Below, piece by piece: positions 7,301 to 12,629 of a DNA stretch of 12,629 nucleotides (the first letter of the stretch is position 1; each line of letters begins with the position of its first letter). The stretch is taken from contig JAJECB010000104.1 of NCBI GenBank assembly GCA_022822245.1, positions 1 to 12,629 of the forward strand, written 5' to 3'. The notes beneath the pieces were generated by a model. The model was given only the letters and a program-made list of their open reading frames with translations, searched no databases and had not been told where the DNA came from. The position numbers and the translations under genes were made by a program. The DNA is from Gammaproteobacteria bacterium (GTDB lineage Bacteria; Pseudomonadota; Gammaproteobacteria; HK1).

Positions 7301-8255
7301 GCCACGTGCGCTCGACTGGCTGTTGCCTTCGGAAACGAACTACCTCGACTACCTGCAAGGGGTATTGGAGCGCCATGAAGTCGGTAGAAGGAGAACCGTT
7401 TTCTGGGTTTGTCCCAACAATTTCCATTTTCCCTCGATCGAGGGAAGATTCGAGCCCGATCTGGTCGTCGCGGACGTTATCGACGACCAGCGGAAATGGG
7501 ATGTGACCACCCGTCGAAGGAAGGAATTGACGGACAACTACCGGGAGGTCTTGGGGCGAAGTCACCTCGTTTTTGCGAATTGCGGGAACGTCGTTGAAAA
7601 CATGCTCGAGTTTACCGGCTGCGTGCATCTGTTTCCGAATGCGTCCGAGCTGGTCGAGGAGCAATCCCGTCCCTGGGACAAGCCGCGCGAGCTGAAACGC
7701 ATGAACGGGCCGATCGTCGGGTACGTCGGGAATCTCGACGCGGCCCGAATCGACATCAATCTGCTGACGGCGGTGGCAAGGGATCGGCCACACTGGAACC
7801 TCGTCTTCATCGGTTCCATGCACAGGGGGAAGGAAATCAAGCGGCTCGGGCGGTTTCCGAACGTGCATTTCCTTGGCGTTCAGATCTACGAGCGTGCAAT
7901 GAGATACGTGCGGCACTTCGATGTTGCCATGATTCCTCATGTCGACAACGAGCTTACACGGCACATGAATCCGCTGAAGCTTTATGTATATCTCTCGTTG
8001 CACGTCCCGGTCGTGAGCACCATGATCGAGAACATCGACGATTTCTCCGAGTTCGTGGAGAAAGCGGGGAACGCGGAGGAGTTCGTCGATGCGATTGGGC
8101 GCTGTCTGAACGAGAACCCGCTTGCCGGGAGGAAGGAAGCGTTGCGGCGTCACTTGCAGGCGAATTCGTGGGACGTTCGCGTCGCCGGCATGCTGGAATT
8201 GATCGAGGAGACGTTCGCAGATCGAGAGGCGGAGGCGGCGGGGACGAGAGGTTGA
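4284..8255 (+). CDS. Multidomain protein: sulfotransferase, coiled coil, GT4-like, GT4/TuaH-like glycosyltransferase
   Basis: A single uninterrupted frame of 1323 residues carries three catalytic-looking modules. (1) Residues 20-260 are sulfotransferase-like: P-loop GMHRSGTSA (24-32) would bind PAPS, with KEPR (121-124) and the FRNPLEVARSL segment (145-155) as the 3'-phosphate region. (2) Residues 281-359 form a coiled coil, with eight clean heptads from 304. It is followed by TSWRVTAPLR (360-369), a motif I recall after coiled coils in other surface-glycan proteins, then a basic, disordered-looking stretch to about 455. (3) Residues 458-845 are a GT-B transferase, with AGTLRVHKG (671-679) and MPAKFTDALAMGIPIL (756-771). 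(4) After a Pro-rich linker (845-905), residues 908-1310 form a second GT-B domain, with VGYVGN (1145-1150), NLVFIGS (1172-1178) and NPLKLYVYLSLHVPVVST (1229-1246). ATG 4284 overlaps the GT2 gene. ATG 4320 (residue 13) is an alternative start closer to usual sulfotransferase starts. Sugars and sulfation site are unknown. Confidence 0.88.
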   Translation: MPGEELRKRASGMDTERSGVVVLGMHRSGTSAITGLLRLCGAWVGEEEHLTAANIENPQGFWERRDVRQICDGLLHSAGADWWKVAGLNLEAIPHAILSEQRRRFAGVVSALREHRPWVVKEPRLCLLLPLLRDYLNDAVCVHVFRNPLEVARSLQRRNGFSIAAGMALWETYNRHALEASATMSRVMVAYGALMRDPEGMIDRLVTRLEELGVMRLAAPGESEFREFIQPAYHRHRVTEEETDPLLTPGQRELWQWIRSEEVLAQEPGETVSAAAAQHLYDLESAQQSLGHLGDRIGELNARLVKYREELAARESELASRQKEIAARDRRISALDEELDRRARVVAVRDERIRDLLESTSWRVTAPLRAISVTSRKGWGVIPRTVRWLRRATMRRPVRTAESSSPIGASPAGGSSDVGRAEYVDTESAGRLVRKYREINDREAGDTRPGTAPRAERRPRVSVIAWNLGHNALGRAYLLADLLRSEHDVEIIGAIFDQFGTELWGPLRGDSRVTMKFFPGSEFPDHFARMEEVARQIEGDIIYVSKPRLPSIELAILAKLHRNRPIVLDVDDYELAFFRNRGVLTFEEVTRSERNRDFRRPQAETWTRYCESLVPLFDQVTVSNEELQKRYGGVVLPHVRSEHDFDPAAYPRDEIRAELGFGPEDRVILFAGTLRVHKGAARIVDAVKKLRHIECKLMIVGTAPDDETRDFLRDADPTYVKVISDVPFLDLPGYLCAGDLVCLLQDPDDINSQFQMPAKFTDALAMGIPILASNAPPLVNLARDGLVELLGDTALEKKIEEVFASYPGYLEGARTNRERFLLQYSYGACRPWMNAMIDRVLESPSPTPAEFRRLVDYHRGIFCGNGSPRPVDNGRLTCRPPCEAPISGGDVTTPPVVPRPPKCREFVDDRYDIVLFWKQNDTGIYGRRHDMVLKYLSRDPRVERVLLFDAPVSVLGSGATAVKSGPMGRHSHSGRIFRQLLRQKLRLSDTDKIRFDTYLYVAKNRVPRALDWLLPSETNYLDYLQGVLERHEVGRRRTVFWVCPNNFHFPSIEGRFEPDLVVADVIDDQRKWDVTTRRRKELTDNYREVLGRSHLVFANCGNVVENMLEFTGCVHLFPNASELVEEQSRPWDKPRELKRMNGPIVGYVGNLDAARIDINLLTAVARDRPHWNLVFIGSMHRGKEIKRLGRFPNVHFLGVQIYERAMRYVRHFDVAMIPHVDNELTRHMNPLKLYVYLSLHVPVVSTMIENIDDFSEFVEKAGNAEEFVDAIGRCLNENPLAGRKEALRRHLQANSWDVRVAGMLELIEETFADREAEAAGTRG

Positions 8256-8319
8256 AAGCGGTGGGGATCGTCGGGGACGAGCGACACCCCTGCCCGGACG
8301 ACTCAGGGAAAGAAAACCG

Positions 8320-9102
8320 GTGATGCGTGCAGACTACGGAGGCTGTTGCACCGTCTGCGGAACGGCTGGACTGTTCAAGCACGACTCGGCGCTCAAGTCG
8401 ATCAGGGAGAACTTCAGATGCAAGGCGTGCAAGGCCAACTTGCGGTACCGGGAGCAGGCGCGCGTGATCGTGAAGCACTTCTCGAGAGGCGGCGCCAAGT
8501 GTCTGGCCGAGTTGACGAGTGAGCCCGAGTTTCGTGCGTCAAGAATCTATGAACCTGGACTGATCGGTCCCTTTCGACGTTACCTGTGCAAGCTGGACGG
8601 TTACGTGAGCTCCTATTTTGGAGCGGAGATCGCACCGGGCGGGACGAGGGACGGCATCGAGCATCAGGACTTGATGAAGTTGACCTATGCGGACAGTTCT
8701 TTCGACCTTGTACTCTCCTCCGACATCTTTGAGCACGTACGCGAGCCGTTCGTGGGATTCAGGGAAGTCAATCGGGTTCTGAAGCCGGGGGGCTTTCATG
8801 TCTTCAGCATCCCGGTGCAACATCCCATGCCGCTTCGAACCGTTTTTCGCGTGGATACGAGCGGGAGGGAGGACGTGCATGTGCTGCCACCGCACTATCA
8901 CGGCGCTCCGGGGGGAAACCGGAGTCTGGTCTATACGGACTTCGGAGCGGATTTGGTCGATCATCTGGCTGAGTACGGAATATCTCTCGAGATGGCGCGC
9001 CCCGAGGAGGGACCTCCGATGGTCACGGAAAGAATGCTCTCGTTTTTCTGGAGGAGGAGGCAACCGGAGCAGGCGAAGATGGGACAGCCGGTGATACGAT
9101 GA
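8320..9102 (+). CDS. SAM-dependent methyltransferase (Methyltransf_11-like) with N-terminal zinc ribbon
   Basis: This protein of 260 residues probably methylates a sugar or glycan intermediate. The N-terminus has two CxxC pairs (Cys10/Cys13 and Cys34/Cys37), as in a zinc ribbon. The C-terminal half of a Rossmann methyltransferase is clear: QDLMKLTYADSSFDLVLSSDIFEHV (split as 116-127 and 128-140), then NRVLKPGGFHVFSIP (151-165). The usual glycine-rich motif I is not recognisable; its place is taken by YEPGLIGPFRRYL (77-89). I recall this pattern in other zinc-ribbon methyltransferases of glycan clusters, so it is probably a subfamily trait. GTG 8320 is chosen with AGGGA about 10 bases upstream; ATG 8323 is the alternative. 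It lies 64 bases after the multidomain gene in the same direction and could share its transcript. Fold is firm; substrate is unknown. Confidence 0.82.
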   Translation: MMRADYGGCCTVCGTAGLFKHDSALKSIRENFRCKACKANLRYREQARVIVKHFSRGGAKCLAELTSEPEFRASRIYEPGLIGPFRRYLCKLDGYVSSYFGAEIAPGGTRDGIEHQDLMKLTYADSSFDLVLSSDIFEHVREPFVGFREVNRVLKPGGFHVFSIPVQHPMPLRTVFRVDTSGREDVHVLPPHYHGAPGGNRSLVYTDFGADLVDHLAEYGISLEMARPEEGPPMVTERMLSFFWRRRQPEQAKMGQPVIR

Positions 9103-9331
9103 TGTGTCGGCGTTGACGGGGAGCGGTTCTGCGGTGACCATCGCTCGGGACGCCAATTCCGTGAAGTGGCAGGTTTGCCGAAGGGTCGGTAGGAAGAATG
9201 AGGTTCGGTAACGAGGTGCGTGGTGTTTGAATTCTTCGAGCCGAGGCGGAGTATCCCGTGCGTCGGGACCATCTATCGGAGGGGATGATGCGAAAGTGGT
9301 TTCACGATTTTGAAGTCCGGGGTCAATAGCC
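9103..9331 (+). other. 229-bp gap between methyltransferase and rmlC; weak promoter-like site
   Basis: No substantial gene is present here. GC is visibly lower (30 of 60 bases in 9181-9240). TTGAAT (9227-9232) with TATCCC (9252-9257), 19 bases apart, is a poor promoter match and the only one I found. The gap ends in a very small open frame (listed separately) that stops 2 bases before rmlC. It probably separates the glycan assembly genes from the rhamnose block, with its own transcription start. Confidence 0.35.
9288..9329 (+). CDS. Possible 13-residue leader ORF ahead of rmlC
   Basis: ATG 9288 is preceded by GGAGG (9278-9282) at a 5-base spacing, a stronger ribosome site than that of rmlC itself. 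The frame reads MRKWFHDFEVRGQ and stops at TAG 9327-9329, only 2 bases before the rmlC GTG start at 9332. It is in a different frame from rmlC, so it is not an N-terminal extension. The arrangement would suit termination-reinitiation coupling. It is too short to judge by composition and may be chance. Confidence 0.3.
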   Translation: MRKWFHDFEVRGQ

Positions 9332-9886
9332 GTGTCCGTTCGGGATACAGCGCTTGCCGGGGTAAAGGTGGTTCACGCGAAGAAGCACGGGGATCATCGG
9401 GGGTTCTTCTCGGAGGTGTACAACCGGAGAGCGCTTGCGGAGGCGGGCGTCGAGATCGAGTTCGTGCAGGACAACCATTCGCTTTCGGCGGAGAAGGGGA
9501 CGGTGCGCGGGCTGCACTTTCAGGCGCCTCCCTTCGCCCAGGACAAGCTGGTGCGGGTGGTGCGCGGGTCGGTGTTCGATGTGGCGGTCGACCTTCGCAA
9601 GGGGTCGGCTACCTACGGCGAGCATGTCAGTGTCGTCCTCTCCGCCGAGGCGTGGAACCAGTTGCTCGTCCCGATCGGCTTCGCGCACGGATTCATGACC
9701 CTCGAAGCCGATACCGAGGTCGTCTACAAGGTGAGCGACTACTACGCACCGGATCACGACTACGGGCTGCTCTGGAACGACCCGGCGCTCGGGATCCGGT
9801 GGCCGATCGCCGAGGAGGAGGCCATCCTCTCCGACAAGGACCGCGTGCAGCCGCGCCTGTCGGAACTCGCGACGCCCTTCGTGTAG
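9332..9886 (+). CDS. rmlC: dTDP-4-dehydrorhamnose 3,5-epimerase
   Basis: RmlC inverts C3 and C5 of dTDP-4-keto-6-deoxyglucose, the third step of cytoplasmic dTDP-L-rhamnose synthesis. The 184-residue cupin protein has the family landmarks: DHRGFFSEVYN (21-31), QDNHSLSAEKGTVRGLHFQ (46-64) with the catalytic His62, Lys72 for phosphate/substrate binding, PIGFAHGF (114-121), the Tyr pair in VYKVSDYY (Tyr132, Tyr138), and SDKD near 167-170, which supplies the Asp partner. Length is normal (about 180-190). The GTG at 9332 has a GGGG run about 9 bases upstream and follows the small ORF by 2 bases. It begins the nucleotide-sugar block shared with rmlD and rmlA. Assignment is firm. Confidence 0.95.
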   Translation: MSVRDTALAGVKVVHAKKHGDHRGFFSEVYNRRALAEAGVEIEFVQDNHSLSAEKGTVRGLHFQAPPFAQDKLVRVVRGSVFDVAVDLRKGSATYGEHVSVVLSAEAWNQLLVPIGFAHGFMTLEADTEVVYKVSDYYAPDHDYGLLWNDPALGIRWPIAEEEAILSDKDRVQPRLSELATPFV

Positions 9887-9898
9887 GCTTGCGTCCCG

Positions 9899-9932
9899 GA
9901 CGCGTCGGCCGAGGGCGGCCGGGCGTGTCTTT
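9899..9932 (+). terminator. Stem-loop with short T-run after rmlC (weak terminator or attenuator)
   Basis: Arms 9899-9911 and 9916-9929 pair over about 13 positions with two G-U pairs and one bulge. They close with CGGCCG/CGGCCG around an AGGG loop and are followed by TTT (9930-9932). The stem is strong but the T-run is short, so termination would be partial at best. Its place between rmlC and the SDR gene suggests adjustment of downstream expression rather than an operon end. Confidence 0.4.
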
Positions 9933-9971
9933 CCCACGTCGACGAAACGGTTGGACGATGGCGGAGCGAAC

Positions 9972-10994
9972 GTGAACCGCGTGCTGGTGACGGGCGCAGG
10001 GGGCTACATCGGCACCACCCTGGTGCCCCTCCTGCTTGACGAAGGGTATGCGGTGCGCGCGATCGACCGCTTCTTCTTCGGCCAGGGGCTCCTGCCGGAG
10101 CACCCTCGCCTCGAGATCGTGACCGAGGACACCCGCAAGCTCGCCCTCGCGCACTTCGAGGGGGTCGATGCGGTGATCGATCTCGCCGCGATCTCCAACG
10201 ATCCCTCGGGCGAGCTGTTCCGGGACGCGACGCTCGAGATCAACCGCGACTCGCGGGTGCGGGCGGCTCGGCTCGCCCGGGAGGCCGGGGCACGTCGGTA
10301 TGTCCTGCCGTCCTCGTGCAGCATCTACGGCTTTCAGGCGAACGGCGTCGTTGCCGACGAGGCGAGCCCCACGAATCCCCTCACCACCTACGCGCGCGCC
10401 AACGAAATGGCGGAGAAGGGGGTGCTGCCGCTGGCGGACGAGGCGTACTGCGTGGTCGTCCTGCGCCAGGCCACCGTCTACGGCCTCGCGCCGCGCATGC
10501 GCTTCGACCTCGCGATCAACGGCATGACCTTCGGGGCGTGGAAAACCGGTCGCCTGCCCCTCATGCGCGACGGCACGCAGTGGCGCCCCATGGTGCATGT
10601 CCGGGACACCGCGCGCGCGCAGATGTTCATGCTCGCGGCCGATCCGGCGAAGGTGAACGGGCAGATCTTCAACGTGGGGTCCGACGGGAACACGTACCAG
10701 ATCGGTCCTCTCGGGCGGCTCGTCGCGGGATACGTTCCGAAGGAGGTCGAGGTCGAGTGGTACGGAGACCCCGACGGGAGGAGCTATCGAGTGGCGTTCG
10801 ACAAGATCGAGGCCCTCGGCTACCGCACCGAGCTGACCGCGGCGGACGGGGTGGCGGAGATCTGCGAGGCGCTGGAGGCAGGGTCCGTCGACAAGACGGT
10901 CCGGACCATCACCCTCGACTGGTACCGGGAGCTCGCGCGCTGGCATCGGACCATCCGCGAGGTCGAGATGTACGGAGGCATCGTCGATATATGA
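9972..10994 (+). CDS. NAD-dependent epimerase/dehydratase, extended SDR family
   Basis: This is a Rossmann-fold nucleotide-sugar enzyme, probably acting on an NDP-sugar in the cytoplasm. With the GTG start at 9972 it has 340 residues. TGAGGYIG (7-14) binds NAD(P), DLAA (70-73) follows, SSCSIYG (114-120) supplies the active-site Ser, and Tyr140 is the expected catalytic Tyr. The expected Lys of YxxxK is Asn144 (AAC at 10401-10403). I chose GTG 9972 because GGAG lies 5 bases upstream and the glycine motif then starts at the usual distance. TTG 9951 would add 7 residues. It is not a recognisable RmlB, so it may make or convert another sugar. The stop overlaps rmlD (ATGA at 10991-10994), which suggests coupling. 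Family is firm; reaction is unknown. Confidence 0.85.
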   Translation: MNRVLVTGAGGYIGTTLVPLLLDEGYAVRAIDRFFFGQGLLPEHPRLEIVTEDTRKLALAHFEGVDAVIDLAAISNDPSGELFRDATLEINRDSRVRAARLAREAGARRYVLPSSCSIYGFQANGVVADEASPTNPLTTYARANEMAEKGVLPLADEAYCVVVLRQATVYGLAPRMRFDLAINGMTFGAWKTGRLPLMRDGTQWRPMVHVRDTARAQMFMLAADPAKVNGQIFNVGSDGNTYQIGPLGRLVAGYVPKEVEVEWYGDPDGRSYRVAFDKIEALGYRTELTAADGVAEICEALEAGSVDKTVRTITLDWYRELARWHRTIREVEMYGGIVDI

Positions 10995-11872
10995 GGGTGC
11001 TGCTGCTGGGTCCGAACGGCCAGCTCGGCCACGACCTGCGTCTTGCGCACCGGAAGTCGGGGGAGCCGTTCGGGCTGCAGGCGCTCGGCCGCGACCGGCT
11101 GGACCTCGCGGAGCCGGAGGCGGTCGAGTGCGTCCTCGAACGCATGGAGTTCGAGGTGCTCGCCAACTGTACCGGCTACCACCGGACGGACGAGGCGGAG
11201 GACAACGCGACGGATGCCTTCACCGTCAACGCGCACGCGGTGCAGGCGATGGCGCGCGTGTGCGCGAGGAAGGGGGCCCGGTTCGTCCACGTCAGCACCG
11301 ACTACGTCTTCGGCGGAGACCGGGCGCTCCGGCGGCCGCTCCGCGAGGACGACCCGACGGCCCCGGTCAACGTCTATGGCGCCTCCAAGGCGATGGGCGA
11401 GACCCTCGCCCGTCTCGAGTCCGACGATGTCGTCGTCCTGCGGGTCGCGTCCCTCTTCGGGGTGGCGGGGGCGAGCGGCAAGGGCGGCAACTTCGTCGAG
11501 ACGATGATCCGCGCGGGAAGGGAAAGGGGGGCGCTCCGGGTCGTCGACGACCAGGCCATGTCGCCGACCGCCACCGAGGACGTCGCGCGCGTCATGGTGC
11601 GGATGCTGCGGGACGGGTGCCCCCCCGGCCTCTATCATGTGGTGAACGCGGGCTCCGCGACCTGGTTCGAGTTCGCGCGCGAGATCGTCCGCCGCGCGGG
11701 GGTGGAGGCGGAGGTGGCTCCCTGCGCCACCTCGGAGTACCCGGTCCGCGCCGCGCGGCCGGCGTACAGCGTGCTCGACAACGCGAAGGTCACCGCCGCG
11801 TTCGGCGCCTTGCCGCCGTGGCAGTATGCGCTCGACCGCTACCTCCGCGCCAAGGGCCACGTGGCCGCGTAG
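10991..11872 (+). CDS. rmlD: dTDP-4-dehydrorhamnose reductase
   Basis: RmlD performs the last step, NAD(P)H reduction of dTDP-4-keto-L-rhamnose to dTDP-L-rhamnose. The 293-residue protein has an N-terminal nucleotide-binding stretch, [13 protein letters not shown] (4-16), followed by LDLAEPEAV (37-45) and [12 protein letters not shown] (59-70), VSTDYVFGG (101-109) with the active-site Thr/Tyr region, the catalytic YGASK (Tyr129, Lys133), and PTATEDVAR (192-200). [12 protein letters not shown] (256-267) corresponds to the conserved RP.NS.LD substrate segment. Asn59-Cys60-Thr61 replaces the more usual N.AAYT segment, a minor difference. Length is typical. ATG 10991 overlaps the SDR stop by four bases. 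Assignment is firm. Confidence 0.93.
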   Translation: MRVLLLGPNGQLGHDLRLAHRKSGEPFGLQALGRDRLDLAEPEAVECVLERMEFEVLANCTGYHRTDEAEDNATDAFTVNAHAVQAMARVCARKGARFVHVSTDYVFGGDRALRRPLREDDPTAPVNVYGASKAMGETLARLESDDVVVLRVASLFGVAGASGKGGNFVETMIRAGRERGALRVVDDQAMSPTATEDVARVMVRMLRDGCPPGLYHVVNAGSATWFEFAREIVRRAGVEAEVAPCATSEYPVRAARPAYSVLDNAKVTAAFGALPPWQYALDRYLRAKGHVAA

Positions 11873-11927
11873 AGGGCGGGGCGGCCTTGCGGTCGGCAGT
11901 CGAGCATCGGAGATTGGGGAGAACGCG

Positions 11928-12629
11928 GTGAAGGGGATCATTCTCGCGGGCGGGGAGGGCACCCGGCTCCATCCCGTCACGAGCGCGGTGAGCAAGCAGC
12001 TCCTCCCCGTCTACGACAAGCCGATGATCTACTACCCTCTCACCGTCCTGATGCTGGCGGGGATCCGGGACATCCTCCTCATCACCACCCCGCAGCACGG
12101 CCCCGACTTCCGGCGGCTGCTGGATGACGGCGGGGAATGGGGGCTCGCGCTCCGCCACGCGGTGCAGCCGAGCCCGGGCGGGATCGCGCAGGCGTTCCTC
12201 ATCGGGAGGGATTTCATTGGAGACGACGCCTGCGCGCTCGCGCTCGGCGACAACATCTTCCACGGGCACGGGTTGACCGAGAAGCTGCGGCGCGCCGCCT
12301 CCCGCCGAATCGGGGCGACGGTCTTCGGATACCAGGTCCACGACCCCGAGCGTTACGGGGTGGTCGCCTTCGACGGGCACGGGCGCGCCACCTCCATCGA
12401 GGAGAAGCCGGCCCGCCCGCGCTCCCACTGGGCGGTGACGGGGCTCTACTTCTACGACAACGACGTCGTCCGGATCGCCGCGGAGGTCAGGCCGAGCGCC
12501 CGCGGGGAGCTGGAGATCACCGATGTCAACCGGCGCTATCTCGAACGGGGAGACCTCCTCGTCGAGCAGCTCGGCCGGGGGTTCACCTGGTTCGATACCG
12601 GGACCCACGACAGCCTGGCGGAGGCATCC
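11928..12629 (+). CDS. rmlA: Glucose-1-phosphate thymidylyltransferase (3' end cut by window)
   Basis: RmlA makes dTDP-glucose from dTTP and glucose-1-phosphate, the first step towards dTDP-L-rhamnose. The window holds 234 residues of a protein usually near 290, with no stop before the edge. The nucleotide-binding signature is [13 protein letters not shown] (6-18), then [17 protein letters not shown] (22-38), [11 protein letters not shown] (80-90), metal-binding ALGDNIF (105-111), ERYGVV (141-146), IEEKP (157-161), [12 protein letters not shown] (170-181) and [10 protein letters not shown] (190-199). All are as in classical RmlA. GTG 11928 is preceded by GGGGAG with a 6-base gap. It lies 55 bases after rmlD in the same direction. 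Assignment is firm. Confidence 0.95.
   Translation, partial: MKGIILAGGEGTRLHPVTSAVSKQLLPVYDKPMIYYPLTVLMLAGIRDILLITTPQHGPDFRRLLDDGGEWGLALRHAVQPSPGGIAQAFLIGRDFIGDDACALALGDNIFHGHGLTEKLRRAASRRIGATVFGYQVHDPERYGVVAFDGHGRATSIEEKPARPRSHWAVTGLYFYDNDVVRIAAEVRPSARGELEITDVNRRYLERGDLLVEQLGRGFTWFDTGTHDSLAEAS

Noticed and set aside
7430..7445. 16-base perfect palindrome TCCCTCGATCGAGGGA, whose first 11 bases also open the window
   Set aside because: It lies inside a coding region, in frame (FPSIEGR), with no tandem copies or T-run. The match at the window start is also within a coding region, so chance is the simplest explanation.
6747..8153. A 468-codon minus-strand open frame opposite the last GT domain
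   Set aside because: No recognisable motif and antisense to a well-supported GT-B domain, so it is treated as a shadow.
9103..9284. Short frames in the gap before rmlC (for example ATG 9199, 10 codons)
   Set aside because: Too short, with no good ribosome site and no similarity that I recognise.

Overview
The window is part of a surface-polysaccharide (O-antigen, capsule or similar glycan) locus from a high-GC Gram-negative bacterium, most likely a proteobacterium. The reasons are a Wzm/Wzt-type ABC exporter, several glycosyltransferase (GT) modules, dTDP-L-rhamnose genes, and a plausible sigma-70 type promoter in front of the exporter. Nothing seen allows a genus to be named. I see no tRNA, rRNA, CRISPR array, transposase or insertion sequence.

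Layout. Positions 1-942 (minus strand) hold the 5' 314 codons of an alpha/beta hydrolase of the DUF900 type, running off the left edge. It is divergent from everything else and probably marks the locus edge. A gap of about 300 bp carries a candidate promoter and a perfect 8-bp inverted repeat in the leader of the plus-strand genes. Then come, all on the plus strand: wzm (1248-2138), wzt (2135-2890), a TPR-like plus family-2 GT (2897-4306), a very large multidomain protein (4284-8255), and a zinc-ribbon methyltransferase (8320-9102). The large protein is a sulfotransferase, then a coiled coil, then two GT-B domains. After a 229-bp gap comes a nucleotide-sugar block: rmlC (9332-9886), an extended SDR (9972-10994), rmlD (10991-11872) and the 5' part of rmlA (11928 to the right edge). 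rmlB is not in the window.

How it fits together. RmlA/C/D would supply dTDP-L-rhamnose, together with an RmlB encoded elsewhere. The family-2 GT and the two GT-B modules would build the glycan on the cytoplasmic face. The sulfotransferase module and the methyltransferase could decorate or cap it, and Wzm/Wzt would export it. Short overlaps (ATGA at wzm/wzt and SDR/rmlD; 23 bp at GT2/large protein) suggest translational coupling.

The most interesting item is the 1323-residue protein. It joins a sulfotransferase to two GTs through eight uninterrupted heptads of coiled coil, a layout that invites comparison with the WbdD ruler/terminator of ABC-exported O-antigens. That comparison is inference. 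Its third module also lies across a sharp drop in GC (about 70% to about 50%), which suggests that a foreign module was joined to it. The Wzt subunit lacks the carbohydrate-binding C-terminal domain and has Gln where the H-loop His is expected.
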